Shown here: in pieces, positions 47,156 to 59,535 of the stretch
How the letters are laid out: each line of letters opens with the position of its first letter
Position numbering within the stretch: position 1 is the stretch's first letter
From: Leptasterias polaris
Taxonomy: Eukaryota > Echinodermata > Asteroidea > Forcipulatida > Asteriidae
Direction of reading: 5' to 3'
DNA: 64,000 nucleotides
NCBI GenBank assembly: GCA_037783415.1
Contig: JAZGTN010000068.1
Coordinates: forward strand, 3,100,001-3,164,000
The notes under the pieces: model-generated
Told to the model about the DNA's origin: nothing
Databases searched by the model: none
What the model saw: the letters and a program-made list of their open reading frames with translations, nothing else
Translations under genes and position numbers: made by a program

Positions 47156-48359
47156 GACAAAAGGTTAATTAAGATGTAATTATATTCTTCTTTTATTCTC
47201 TTTCTATGTGGCATTGCTGGCTGTTGAGTTGTTGATTGTTTGGGAGCACTGTGTTTAATCTTATGAATGCAATATCTGGGAAACTGAGTGCCTCACAGTC
47301 CATACTCTGTGGTTTTATCTTCATTCCTTTAGAGGAATTTGGGGTAATTGCAAAGACTTCAGATCAAAATACCTATTTAAATTTATTATTATTTTTTCTC
47401 AATTACACTCCATTAGTATTCCCTTAATTCTCCTCTTTGTATTCACTAGAGACGAGCCAATGGGATTAAGAAAGCATTATATTTGATATGATGCTCAAAT
47501 ACTGAAGTCATTAAAATGGACATGATTGATGGCTGGCTGGGCTGAACAAAGACTCATGATACCATTAATATGGCTTTTGATTGATGTAATTTTTAGTCAT
47601 ATTTGCCATTTTTGTGTATGTGCATCTATTGTTGACATATCCTAATGGTATTGAATCTTCAATATTAATAAAAAAGAAAAGTGTTTATAAATTAAAGGTT
47701 GCTGATTTTCTATAGCAATTTCCACATATTTTACCCAGGAGGCATTCTGGTCAAACACAGTGCTCATTAGTGAAACTAGTAATCCACTGCTGGGAAACCA
47801 AGACAATGAAGCCCAAATAGTGTATCAAGCCTAATTAGTATTTCTGCTTTCAAAGTGATGCATTTGTTTATTTGATACCTCACTCATTGGCATTGACAAG
47901 TTTCTGAAAGTTTGATGTACAATACTTTGACCAATAATAATGTGTTTGTTACTTAATTATACAGACCAATACACACCTAGCTCTGTGTTGCATTCACTCT
48001 GTAGACCTTCTTTTGTTCTGTACACTTGAGTAAAAAACACTGTGTGGACAACCATGCATCTTCTTTAGGGTATGAAGTTGTCTATATCCATTTTGGTGCT
48101 TCTCATTTTTCTAAATATTCCTTTGCAATGGAATTGAGATAACACATGTTTGAATTAAAGACCTGTCTTGGTTCCCAATCAGTGGATGAAGCAGCTTATG
48201 TTTCTTTTAGATCAGAGATTCTGTAGTTTATGAGTTGTGGTCGTTGGTGTAGTGTTGTTGCTGTTTTTTCTTTTAATAGTGTTTTGTTTTGCTCCAATAT
48301 GTTTGATGCACAATCAAAGTAATGTCAGCATTAGTTTCATGCAATGCTTCTGCCATTGG
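47156..48359 (+). other. Probable Meis 3' UTR and 3' flank
   Basis: There is no coding capacity here. The stretch is AT-rich, unique-looking sequence directly after the Meis stop codon. An AATAAA at 47667-47672 is a candidate poly(A) signal about 0.5 kb after the stop. Meis 3' UTRs are often long, so the true end cannot be set from sequence alone. Confidence 0.5.
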
Positions 48360-49220
48360 AGTAGGTATAAAGCGCTGTGTACTTAATACTTTATAAGCTT
48401 TGTGGATTGGAACACTTGAGTAGTTATAAAGCGATGTGTACTCAATACTTTATAAGCTTTGTTGATTGGAAGTTTTTAGTAGTTATACAGCGCTGTGGAT
48501 TCAATACTTTATAAGCTTTGTGGATTGGAAGTCTTGAGTAGTTATGAAGCGCTGTGTACTCAATACTTTATAGGCTTTGTGGATTGGAAGTCTTGAGTAG
48601 TTATACATCGCTGTTTACTCAATACTTTATAAGCTTTGTGGATTGGAAGTTTTTAGTAGTTATACAGCGCTGTGGATTCAATACTTTATAAGCTTTGTGG
48701 ATTGGAACACTTGAGTAGTTATAAAGCGATGTGTACTCAATATATTGGAAGTCTTGAGTAATTATACATCGCTGTTTACTCAATACTTTATAAGCTTTGT
48801 GGATTGGAACACTTGAGTAGTTATAAAGTGCTGTTTACTCAATACTTTATAAGCTTTGTGGATTGGAACACTCTACTAGTTTTAAAGCGCTGTTGATTCA
48901 ATACGTTATAAGCTTTGTGGATTGGAACACTTTACTAGTTATAAAGCGCTGTGGACTCAATACTTTATAAGCTTTGTGGATTGGAAGTCTTCAGTAATTA
49001 TACATCGCTGTTGACTCAATACTTTATAAGCTTTGTGGATTGGAACACTTGAGTAGTTATAAAGTGCTGTTTACTCAATACTTTATAAGCTTTGTGGATT
49101 GGAACACTTGAGTAGTTATAAAGCGCTGTTGATTCAATACTTTATAAGCTTTGTGGATTGGAACACTCTACTAGTTATAAAGCGCTGTTGACTCAATACT
49201 TTATAAGCTTTGTGGATTGG
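48360..49220 (+). repeat. About 15-copy array of 59-60 bp units downstream of Meis
   Basis: The unit gtagttataaagcgctgtgt then actcaatactttataagctttgtggattggaacacttga recurs about every 59-60 bp, with one shortened copy near 48740. Two sub-types alternate irregularly: gattggaacacttgag versus gattggaagtcttgag or gaagtttttag, and agcgctg versus atcgctg. The array is diverged and therefore older. It begins about 1.2 kb after the Meis stop and may be within a long 3' UTR. Confidence 0.93.
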
Positions 49221-49520
49221 TATAAAACCTGTCTAGTATAGAAGTCTTGATTTGCTTTGCTGAAGATCAGGAAATATGTACCAAAGACATCAACATGTTT
49301 TTCTCGCTCATAGGAACCAAAAAGGCCCCCCCCCCCTTTTTCTGGCTATTTCCACATCACAATTTGTCCCCAGCCAGCAAAGTAAAATTTTCCCAAGAGG
49401 GTAAGATTCTAAACAGGAATACTTGGACTGCTGTTGATTTGATCAAAAGATACTCAAAATTCCTTACAAATTGCTACTTATATTTTTAGATGGCATAAAC
49501 TTACATCCAAATTTGGTTAT

Positions 49521-51113
49521 TAGCTGTTCCGACCTTTCAGTCGGAACAGCTTTTGAAATCGTCCAGATTTTTATTCTTTTTATTATTATTCTTTCTTTCC
49601 CTAAAATCGTATTGACTTAACCTGTGTCTCTTTCAGATGCCATATGTCTTTCTTAAAATAATCACAATTAGATAAATCATATACCATATTAAAGCTTAGG
49701 CCCTGACTTAAATTTTAAATATAATTAAATTAAAATTCTTAATTAATTATTCATGTGACAGCTGCATGAATATTTAATTAGCTAATATTGTTCTAATCAT
49801 ATCTCAAGAAGTATACATCCAATCTTCAAACTTTTTTCAGTTATGGACTTGTCTTGTATTGTAGAATTGCCTGGTGGCCTAATATTTTCCGTCACTTCAT
49901 CATGACGTCATTTGTAGCCGTTTTTTCTTTTCGTGTAAAAAAAAAATCGTTTTAGATACGTTTAGGTGGTTCAAAACACAAACCGTGGCTACAACTCTGT
50001 GCTTATTTGATTAGGTTCAGTCACCAACAATTGATCAGTTAGCCTGGAATATGGTTCGCGAATTGTGAAAGCCTTTCAGAATGGGACTTATCTCAGTTCG
50101 CCGAGAAGTAATCCTTTTGACAGATATTATTGACAGACAATCTTAATTAATTAATCACGTGACAGAGGTATGAATATTTAATTAGCCAAACTTGATTCTG
50201 TGATATCTCAAGAAGTTTACAACCGATTTTCAAACTTTTTTCAGTTATAGACTCCTTTAGCAATTGAGATTAACAATGGGTAACCGTGACCCCATGTTGA
50301 CCTTTACTTCCGGGTCAACCGGAAGTGGGACCATATCTCAAGAACTATACAACCGATTTTCAAACTTTTTTCAGTTATAGACTCCTTGGGCATTGGAGAT
50401 TAGCCTTGAGTAACCGTGACCCCATGATCGAAGTGGGACTATATCTTAAGAATTACACAGCCGATTTTAAAACTTATTTCAGTTATAGACTCCTTGGGCA
50501 GGGGAGATTAGCCTCGAGTAACCGTGACCCCATGATGACCTTTACCGATGGGTCAACCGGAAGTGGGACTATATCTTTAGAACTACACAACCGATTTTCA
50601 AACTTTTTCCAGTTATAGACTCCTTGGTCATTAGAGATTAGCCTTGGGTAACCGTGACCCCATGTTGACCTTTACTTCCGGGTCAACCGGAAGTGGGAGT
50701 GGGACCCTATCTCAAGAACTACACAACCGATTTTCAAACTTTTTCCAGTTATAGACTTCTTGGGCATGGGAGATTAGCCTTGGGTAAATGCGACCCCATG
50801 TTGACCTTTACTTCTGGGTCAACCGGAAGTGGGACCATATCTCAAGAACTACACACCCGATTTTCAATTTCTTTTCATTTATAAACCCCTTAAGCATTCA
50901 ATGTTAGACAAGGGTTACCATGACCCCATGTTGAGCTTTATTTCTGGTTTAAAAGCTCCTTTCAATTCCGTATCAAAATGAAGACCAGGTTTATTTTTTA
51001 CCTTAACTTCCGGTCCAAAAAAGAGCTCATAAGTTGAGATAATCATATTTCCTGAACCGTTAGAGAAAATTACAGGAACAGCTATGTGATTGTTCACAAT
51101 CACTATCTCTAGT
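49521..51113 (+). mobile_element. Candidate Helitron/Helentron-type non-autonomous element
   Basis: The left side has a perfect 12 bp stem hairpin (agctgttccgac/ctttca/gtcggaacagct, 49522-49551). The right end has an 8 bp stem hairpin (gtgattgt/tc/acaatcac, 51086-51103) followed five bases later by CTAG|T. A hairpin shortly before CTRR-T is the 3' signature of Helitrons. Inverted 5' sequences, central tandem repeats and a 3' hairpin recall Helentron-associated elements. A shorter tandem copy of both hairpins follows at 51121-51179. No Rep/helicase coding sequence is present. The class is inferred from structure only. Confidence 0.5.
50206..50930 (+). repeat. 6-copy internal repeat of about 100-130 bp in the candidate Helitron-like element
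   Basis: Each copy has atctcaagaa.tacacaaccg then attttcaaacttttt, agttatagactccttgg and gtaaccgtgaccccatg. Most continue with acttccgggtcaaccggaag, in which ACTTCCGG and CCGGAAGT form an inverted repeat with a 5-base loop. An older relative of the unit lies at about 49800-49870. Copies differ in length by deletions. Confidence 0.85.
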
Positions 51114-51120
51114 TATTATT

Positions 51121-51180
51121 AGCTGTTCCGACCTTTCAGTCGGAACAGCTATGTGATTGTTCACAATCACTATCTCTAGT
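51121..51180 (+). repeat. Tandem short copy of the two element hairpins
   Basis: 51075-51114 and 51142-51181 are the same 40 bp (ggaacagctatgtgattgtt then cacaatcactatctctagtt). Between them lies the 5'-type hairpin (51121-51150), identical to that at 49522. It looks as if a miniature version of the element sits head-to-tail next to the long one. Confidence 0.85.
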
Positions 51181-51181
51181 T

Positions 51182-53431
51182 TTTTTTGTAATGGCAGTTG
51201 CAGAGAGTTGTGTGTTTTTGTAGACACTAATTGGTCTACCCTGGCAGTGTGACGTAAATATATTGCTTTTATTATGATGATATGTCAAACACTATACCAC
51301 TGTGAGAAAAAGCTTGGGGTAGATTCAGGGGTTTCCCCCCCATCAGAACTACATAGACTTGAGTCCAGTCCTTTGATATAGAATTCTGTGTCTTTGATAG
51401 CTTACATTTTCCCCCCATTAAATTCTCATGCAATTCTCTGGTTAAAGTTTGAGGACTGTTTTTCTCTATGAAGATTCAAAGCCGAAGATTCAAAGCCCGA
51501 AAGCATTCGAGTATAAATATATCCTATATAATAAGATTAAATCTTTTAGTTGTAAACTTGTAAACAAAAAGTTGAATCAAATCAATATTAAAACCTCCAT
51601 ATATTAGTACAGAACATCGGAGGTCTGTTAGAATTGTGAAAATGGTAAAAGTTTAAACCATAACTAGGAACAAAATGTAAGTTAGGATACAGTTAGGCTA
51701 AACAAAACCAAACAAATGCAAAGCAAAACATTAAGCTGCGACTAGATTAAGTCTACAAATTCTCTGTTCATTCAAAGTTCATTCAAACTTAACACTGAGT
51801 GTTAAACCAATTCCTGTGCTTAACCCCAAATTTCAGCTTTGGATGTGACAAATATTAACGTGCTGAACACGCTCATCGGAACTACATTAACCAGCTCCTG
51901 TCTCTCCTGATAGTCAATTAAGCTATTTACACTTAGCACATTAATGGTTAATCCTTTATTCATCAAGTCCTATTTTGGAGCACTAATCCAAAAACAGACA
52001 TCACTTAACAAAGGGTGTAGCATTCTAATAAACCTGGAGTGAAAACGTGACTATGGTAGGACTGAGTCAAATCAAATAAGATTTGAGGTCAAATACCTAT
52101 CATGTTTCGCTCAGTCTTTTTTAGATTTTCCCTGTCCATGTGTTAAATGCTATTTTCCCTGTCCATGTGTTAAATGCTAATTAAAGTAATAGCAAAGAAA
52201 AAGAAAGAAAGAGAGAACTTTTGTGCCTGACAAGATGGAAGAAGTCTTCAAGAAAGTCATTAAGTAGAGCAGTGTCTTGTATTTGTTTTCAAAGTTATAT
52301 TAAAGGCAATACTCAATTTTGACTGTTTGTAGTAGGATTTTTCTTGGCCAATGTTGATCCATAAATATACATGAACCAACAGCCAGTGATCACCCAGAAT
52401 GAAATGAGAAACTTGCAGATCAATTATGCAGATTAATGTTTACTAGAAACCGAAGGATACAGATTACCAGATATGATGAAATTTAATTATAATAAGGTAA
52501 AAAGTATGAACAAATGCACATATTCAAAATCTAAAATACACATGAACAAAGAAGTGCTTAATCAGAGACTACCAGAGGCAAAAGTAAAGTATTGGGGTTT
52601 TTTTCTAGACAGAGACAGAATGGTGGATAGACTTAAGATGTTTGTAAGTCTTAAAGAGAGCTTTCAGAAATTAAATTCATATTTAAACATTTCAAATTAG
52701 TTGAGTCAAATTTGCTCTTAATATTACTAGCTGTTCCTTTCCCCCTAATTTAAACCACCTGAGTTTTGGGCAAACAAGAACTTCCAGTCATCGTCTGCTG
52801 AGGGTCATCTAACTCTGATGATATTTATACAAGGCACAGAGATGTTTTTCCTGTAGGCTGCCTTTAATAAACATGAGAGAATGATTGATAGGTGATCAAT
52901 AGATAGCCTTAAGGAACTTAAGATCAGCTCATTATTACAAAAATCCTGTCTCTTTTTCCTGAACTGTCTCATCAGGCAGAAACCTTGCCAAATTCAGCAT
53001 TGTAATAGTAAGAACATGTGATTTGTGAGGGATGAACCATTGCTTATTCTGAAATATGAAATAAGCCTTGCCAAATTCAGCATTGTAAATCCTGGAAAAG
53101 GATTTATTTTTTATTTTTTAGGGACATGACTAGTTCCTCGTTCAGGAAAATTAAATAAATATTACCGAGATTCTTCAGTGTATTTGTCAAAAGTTTTAAT
53201 TACATTTTATTTTTTATTTATATACTGTAAAAACAAAACAAAAACAAACAATTGTGTTAACGTTGATCAATTCCAAATTGAAATGGTTAGAACAAGAAGT
53301 TTTCTTTCTTTCCCCCTTAGTACGTTACAAGAAACCTAGCCCCCATATTTATTCATTTGTTTAGAACATGAATTCTTAGAGTGACTCTTTTGACTCTGCT
53401 GAAATATTGCCCAAGCTTTGTTAGGGAATCG
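51182..53431 (+). other. Noncoding stretch, nothing recognised
   Basis: AT-rich DNA. A 25 bp segment (attttccctgtccatgtgtt) is duplicated near 52125-52175. A 19 bp segment (gccttgccaaattcagcattg) occurs twice near 52986 and 53066. No gene was recognised. Confidence 0.55.
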
Positions 53432-53686
53432 CACCGCGTTCACACTTGATCCTGCTAGGAGGATCAAAGGAGGATCAGATCCCGAAAGCGAGATCAAGCA
53501 TTTTTGTGCCGCGTTCACACTTGAGTGTGATCGCGCATTGATCTCGCATCGTTAAACGGAAGTTCAGTTCAGCTGACGGCAAAGGTTACTGTGCGAGGTC
53601 ATTGATTGTGCGCGCGCATGTTGTTTTGTTAGTTGTGTCGCGCCATTTTTTTATTTGGTGTACATGTGTAACTAAACGATACGTTG

Positions 53687-53744
53687 CAGTTTCCGTTATC
53701 TATGTGAACACGTACGTTGCAGTTTCCGTTATCTATGTGAACAG
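53687..53744 (+). repeat. Two-copy duplication of about 33 bp
   Basis: tacgttgcagtttccgttat then ctatgtgaaca occurs twice in tandem inside the TIR element, followed by several gattctcgc/gcgagaatc inverted motifs (53768-53850). Confidence 0.8.
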
Positions 53745-54108
53745 GCCTAGAAGTTCGCAAGACACCGCGAGAATCAAAATGGATTCTCGCTGAAGAATTT
53801 CGCGAGAATCCAGGATTCTCGCAATTTTCGGGGAATGGATTCTCGCAGTTTTTGGGGGAGAATCTTTTTTTTTTTGGCAAATTGTAAAAGTAGTATTTGC
53901 TAAAGTAAATGTAATGTTGGAAATTAAAGCAAAGTTATGTTTCAATTCATCCTCTATTTGTTAAAGCTGTTTAAGCTTACGTTTTTTTTGCCATCTTGCG
54001 TCGCGTGCCAAAGAATTTGACAGCAGAATAACCTCAGCTCTCGGTCATAAAAACAACAACCAGCGGCATGTAATTCATGAAATCATCACATGTTATGCTA
54101 AGTTTTAG

Positions 54109-54526
54109 GTCAATCTGTTTTTATTCTGTCCGCAGATTGGTTGATAGCGCGAAAGTTCCCGTTTTGGAGCCAATAGTCTTCCTTGACTGTTAGCGTTGTT
54201 ACCAAGTACAGCGATGTACGCTTGCTTGGATTTTCCACAAAATGTTTTGAAAATCATATATTTGTCATAAAAGTTCACTATTTGGTTATACATTATCATT
54301 ATTCAATGTTTCCGGATTTTTATAGAATAAAATGGAGTCCAGAAAAGGAAACGAAAAGAAAAGAAATATTGTGATAATCTTGGGAAATCGACTATCTCGG
54401 TACATGGTAACCACGTGTATAAAGCAGATTGATGCCGTGAGCTTACTATCCAGGAAGACTATTGGCTCAAAAACGGGATCTTTCGCGCTATCAACCAATC
54501 CGCGGACAGATTAAAACAGATTGACC
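54109..54526 (+). mobile_element. Nested inverted-repeat (MITE-like) element, 418 bp
   Basis: The left arm ggtcaatctgtttttattct, then gtccgcagattggttgatagcgcgaaag up to gccaatagtcttcc (about 75 bp), is nearly the exact inverse of the right arm ending at 54526. The arms flank about 265 bp of unique DNA. The structure suggests a small non-autonomous DNA element inserted in, or forming the core of, the larger TIR element. No target duplication is certain. Confidence 0.7.
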
Positions 54527-54527
54527 A

Positions 54528-54634
54528 GGGGTATGTTTTCGCGGCTGGAACGAATAACTGTTTCGGTCATTGGCCAGTGTTATCGGATGGCCAAAATTCA
54601 ACCGAAACAGTTATTGGACCGCGAAAATTACCCC
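54528..54634 (+). repeat. Imperfect 48 bp-arm hairpin
   Basis: ggggtatgttttcgcggctg then gaacgaataactgtttcggt is mirrored by the inverse ending at 54634 (accgaaacagttattggacc then gcgaaaattacccc). The loop is about 11 bases. It follows directly on the nested element at 54109-54526. Confidence 0.8.
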
Positions 54635-55558
54635 TTTATGATGGCAACACACGGACGTAACGAACGGTGCGCCGGTGTTTTAGGACGACGACTCGGCGGT
54701 ATCGATCGACTCGACGACATACATGACGTGAGTGGTTGATCGTGAATGATACAAGTTTGTAAATAAAACACAAAGAAAATGAGGGGTGACAAAACTTAAC
54801 TTTGTGTCGGATTAACGGAAAATTGTTTATGGTTTTTTTATGGAAAAGTAAAAACATATTCTTGTTGACCCAAATATAAAGCTGAAAAAGTGGTTTTCCC
54901 CTTCTGAATTCTGGTAATTTCACGCGAATCTACTCGGATTCGCGGCGTTAACGGCGGGCGCGAATCGATTTGCGGATTCGCGTCGGATTTCTAGGCCTGG
55001 TGAACAAGCATTATTCTCCTTCTTCTCGAGGTATTTTTTTCTTGATTTACGATGGAAGATGTCTTCAATTTCTTAGCAGTTATTCTGCCATTAGTTTTGG
55101 CCCAACTACATCGTCGACATCGCCGCAGAATGACAAATATGGAGGACATGGGGCCGGGGACCAGTTCACGATAGAGTGCACATGCACACACAATGTATAT
55201 TGTACAATAAATCCCCCATGTACATGACACAGCGTTGTCCGGCCACGGACGATGACGACAGGTAGGCAAAGCGTTGTTTACAATTTCTTGTTTCGCGGGT
55301 TTTTTTTTAATGACCTGACACACCGGATGTGAGCAGCTTAAATTGCAGGATCTGATCTCGATCTGCGTTCACACTTGTTTTTTGATCGCCCTTGCGGGAT
55401 CTGATCCTCCTTTGATCTCGCAATAAAGGGAGATCAAAAAGGAGGATCTGATCCTGATCCTGATCGCGTTCACACTAGCCGGTGATCTCCCTTTGATCGC
55501 CCTTTCGAGATCAGATCCTCCTTTGATCCTCCTAGCAGGATCAAGTGTGAACGCGGTG

Positions 55559-57778
55559 TCATAGTCTTGTTATAATATCAAGAAATATTGCAAAACAATA
55601 TGCGATGCAATGTTTTGAAAGTGGAAGCTTATTTTTTGATTGACACAGTTACAAAAAAAGTCAGCTGTATTGTATTTGTTCTAAAAATTAACCCAAACAC
55701 ATGATGCATTGTTGGGATTTAAAGTGAAAGTCATTGCAATCCTTTAGATTTCACCAAGTACACAATACATACAATGTGGAACTAGGTGATCACATTTTTA
55801 AGAGTTAATATGTTTTTAAGAAATTTATGCAATCTCATACACATGCTTATTTTGATTTGGCACTTGTAGATTAATAAACAGGAAACATGTTTACTCACAA
55901 ATGTATTATTTCAGCCAGAAATATATCTCAGGACATTTGGCACTGGCTTCAATTTTATAACAAATTTAGTTTTACAATCAAAAATGTATTTTTCAGAACA
56001 TTACCACTCCTTTAAAATTAAAAATACCCTGTAAGAATTGATAGAAAACACCATCTGACTCTGATTACTTAGTCCATGTCTGAAAAACAAAACATCTCAA
56101 AAATGAACTGTCAAAAGTGAAAACATTTGTATACTTTCTACACAAGGAATTGACACAGATCTTATCATGAGTATTGACAACATGATATATTGGCACAACT
56201 TTCCCTGCAAATAGGCCATGCATGGCTTTTCCCATGTCCCTCATTACTGCATGCTTAAATTATTCACTGGCATGATGGAACAAATCCCCGCTGTGCATTA
56301 AAGTGCCATATTAGCAAGAATTTCCATTTTCCTTTTTTTGAAGTTGGTGTTCTCCCGGTGTTTAAATCACTATCTCTCTCAGCTTTTAGACATGGCAGTA
56401 AACAAAATTAAAGAACTAATTATGCCATTATCCATTTGTTTTGATCTGGCCGAGATTTAAACTTAAAAAAAGGAAAGAAATTATTTGGCCAAGTTTTCCT
56501 GATATAACCAAGACTGTAAGAGGTCTTTAAGAGCCCAACACAGTTGCTTATCAATCAACTCCAGGATGATCACAAACTCTGAGATCTACTCTTACTATCG
56601 TGTAATTAATTTAGCATCTTACAGACAGTATCAAATCACACAAACCACAGAATCCCTCGGTAGCAGAAAAAAAAGTCACACACTAAAAATCTGTCTTGGA
56701 AAGGTAGATCCGAGAAATTCTCAAATCCAGCGGGAAATTTGTCCCTGTCAAGTCTTCAGGATTTTCTTGATGCCAACAATGAAACTGTGGAGATTTAAAT
56801 TTGTTGCTTTTTACAAGGAGCTTTATTTCAGTGAGCCTTCATTCCTGTGGCTTTTCATTAATATTTAAAGGCACTATCTAATTCAATTTCAAATTCAATT
56901 TCTCTCCAAATCACTCTGGGCTTTCTGCACTAATATCTAAATCCCAGTCATGGCATGCCACTAGTCACTTTAAGAAAATCTGAGCTTGTAGTTGTCTCTA
57001 GTGCTTGAACAGCGCTGTACTGTCTCTGCAATAAACATGTGCCTCACATTTTTTTTTCTTGGGGTCCATTTTAAAATCAGAACAAAATATTAAAAATGAT
57101 CTTTCACCAATTAAACAAGTTTTGAGGAATTTAGCGTTTAGCTGAGAATATTGCTATAAATATTGAATTGGTAAGCAGTGTAGCAGTCTAAAGATTTATA
57201 CATAAAATTGCAGTTTAATGTACATCAAATAGCAGTTTAGTCATATACTGTTTCTCCTAAGCAAGTGGTTTGTTTGGTTTGGATTTCTTAAAGCTTTATA
57301 GACTATAGGCCTAGGGCATCGTCCAAATATCTCTTCCGTTTTCAAGTTTCGTGGTCTCCGCAGGGGTATAACACAAAACCTTTATGAATTGGTTGACATT
57401 AGTGTGTCTAATACATAGAAAAAAAGTTCCCGCTGATTGGAGTCCTAAATAATGAGAAAATCCATTAATTAATTGTAACCCTATTGGGGGCGGGGTTTTG
57501 AGGACTTACATGGAGGGGGAGAAATGTACCCCTCCATATTTTCTAAAGTCTATGACCGATTTTCAAGAAACTTGTTACAAATGTTCATTTTAACAAGTTG
57601 TACATGATTTCATTGAAATGTTTCAAAAAATTGCCACTAACAGATTTTTTTGCAGTTTTTTGCAAATTTTTGGTAAAAAATACATTTTTACCCCCATAAA
57701 TTACATATTTGTGGTCAGATTCTTATAAAACTTGGCAAAGTTATAATTTATGTTGACGTAGTCAATAGAATTTCCTCA
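55559..57778 (+). other. Noncoding stretch with a candidate regulatory patch
   Basis: 56200-57080 is unusually free of repeats and low-complexity sequence. It holds several homeodomain-type cores (CTAATTATG, GTAATTAATTTAG) and an AACCACA Runx-type site. It looks like possible conserved regulatory DNA but this is only a visual impression. 57480-57640 contains a GC-richer piece (gggggcggggttttgagg). Confidence 0.3.
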
Positions 57779-59223
57779 TTTTAATGCTGGGTTCACCATT
57801 GGGGGCACTATAATTTATCCAATCAAAACCAATTTTTATACAGTGTACCTGTGAAGTGGGTGCAAAATTACCGGTAAATGTCATCAAATAGTCTTTTACA
57901 TGTTTACCAAAGGCATCCTAGGCTGGCAAATTTTAATTTGAATGCTAACCAATTCTTTAATAGGAAACGACATGTACATGTGTTAATAAAAATTCCATGT
58001 GTAGCCTCTGCTTAATTTTCTGCCTATTCAGTATTTCTTAGTCCTCAAAGAAAAAGTTTCACCATGTTTAGTTGGTTATTTCAAATGGTAAACAAATTTG
58101 TATTCGAATAGGTTTAAGACTGCATCATTGTATGCCATCACCACACTGAGCACTCTATATTTCAATTGATCCCAAAACTAACACAAAGTCACACAGTACT
58201 GAGTTTTTGTCAAATTTTTTATTGTAATTCAATGTCATTTTTAATTTCTTTTTACAGAATATGGGCTGTGTTTTTACAAAAAACAACCTTACACTATGTT
58301 TTGGTTTACTTGTAGAATATCACTGATGTTTGTTCTCATTTTCAATTCCAGCTACCTGTACATAAGACCCTTCCCCCACAAGTCCTTCATATAAAGCTTC
58401 AGGATTCAAGAAGCAGTAGAAGTAGTGTTTTATTACAATGTTTTCCTCAGCAAATGAGTATCAGGCCCGCTGTTCAAAAAAAAAAAATCCTTGTTATACA
58501 TTAAACTGTTGGTTTGCTAAGGAGCTGCTCCAAGGTCAAATTCATTTTTGTGGTGCACTCATTTTCCAACAGAACGATTCCTCATGTTAGTGGGGAAAAA
58601 ATTACAAGTCTCTAACCTCATGCTAAAGGGGTAAAATTGTCATTCTATTCAATCCCCTGGCAGTGCAAAATTTGTCAACATTCAAAACATTCCATGACAT
58701 CATTCAAGAGAAAAATGGGTATGTACATTTTTGTACGAGGATGTTTTGGTTCATTCGTGACTTTTCAGAGCAAAATTTGAAACATGACATCATTGGATTT
58801 CAATAACTTCGGGTCTTTACATTCCAAGGAGGAATTTTTTCATCAGTCAAAAGTTCAAATTCAAGGCTGTTTTGATTGAATATCACCGAAAGTCAGGAAT
58901 GAACCAAAACATCCCTGTACATGAGTACTCAATCTATTGGACAATGAGTACATCACAAAATAGAATTTGACATTGGCGATTGGGCTTTGAAAAGCGGTTG
59001 TTATGAAATGAATTGAAATGAATAAGGTTGGAAAGTTGTTTTAAAAGTAGAACATAATTAATTCACAGCGAGTCAATCTTTCTGGTTGTGACGTTCTTCT
59101 GCCTTTATTTTTGGAGTAACTCTTCCCATGACAAACAACATGAAGAACATGTGTAGACCTTTCAATCCCATCATGTGATCGTACGCCTCTTCTTTGTCTT
59201 TTTGCATGGCTCATCACTCACAC

Positions 59224-59535
59224 TTGCATCACAGGACTCTGTCTCTCCTGAAACAAGAAAAGTTGCATCACAGGACTCTGTCTCTCCTGAAACAAGAAAA
59301 GTTGCATCACAGGACTCTGTCTCTCCTGAAACAAGAAAAGTTGCATCACAGGACTCTGTCTCTCCTGAAACAAGAAAAGTTGCATCACAGGACTCTGTCT
59401 CTCCTGAAACAAGAAAAGTTGCATCACAGGACTCTGTCTCTCCTGAAACAAGAAAAGTTGTATCACATGACTCTGTCTCTCCTGAAACAAGAAAAGTTGT
59501 ATCACATGACTCTGTCTCTCCTGAAACAAGAAAAG
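59224..59535 (+). repeat. 8 x 39 bp tandem array (unit 1 of the segmental duplication)
   Basis: The unit is ttgcatcacaggactctgtc then tctcctgaaacaagaaaag. The last two copies share ttgtatcacatg variants. As 39 is a multiple of 3, all frames across it stay open. An ATG at 59206 opens a 154-codon frame with a 13-residue repeat (RTLSLLKQEKLHH), but nothing around it supports a gene. Confidence 0.95.

Larger units (their letters stand above)
53432..55558 (+). mobile_element. TIR DNA element with GATC-rich ends, unclassified
   Basis: The left end CACCGCGTTCACACTTGATC continues as ctgctaggaggatcaaaggaggatc and is the inverse of the right end at about 55510-55558. Inner parts of the TIR repeat gcgttcacact and ggatctgatc motifs several times, so the right 200 bp hold more than a dozen GATC tetramers. 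The 2.1 kb interior is much richer in CpG than the neighbourhood. No transposase frame is seen. I could not find a clear target-site duplication. A second inverted-repeat element (54109-54526) lies inside. Confidence 0.75.
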
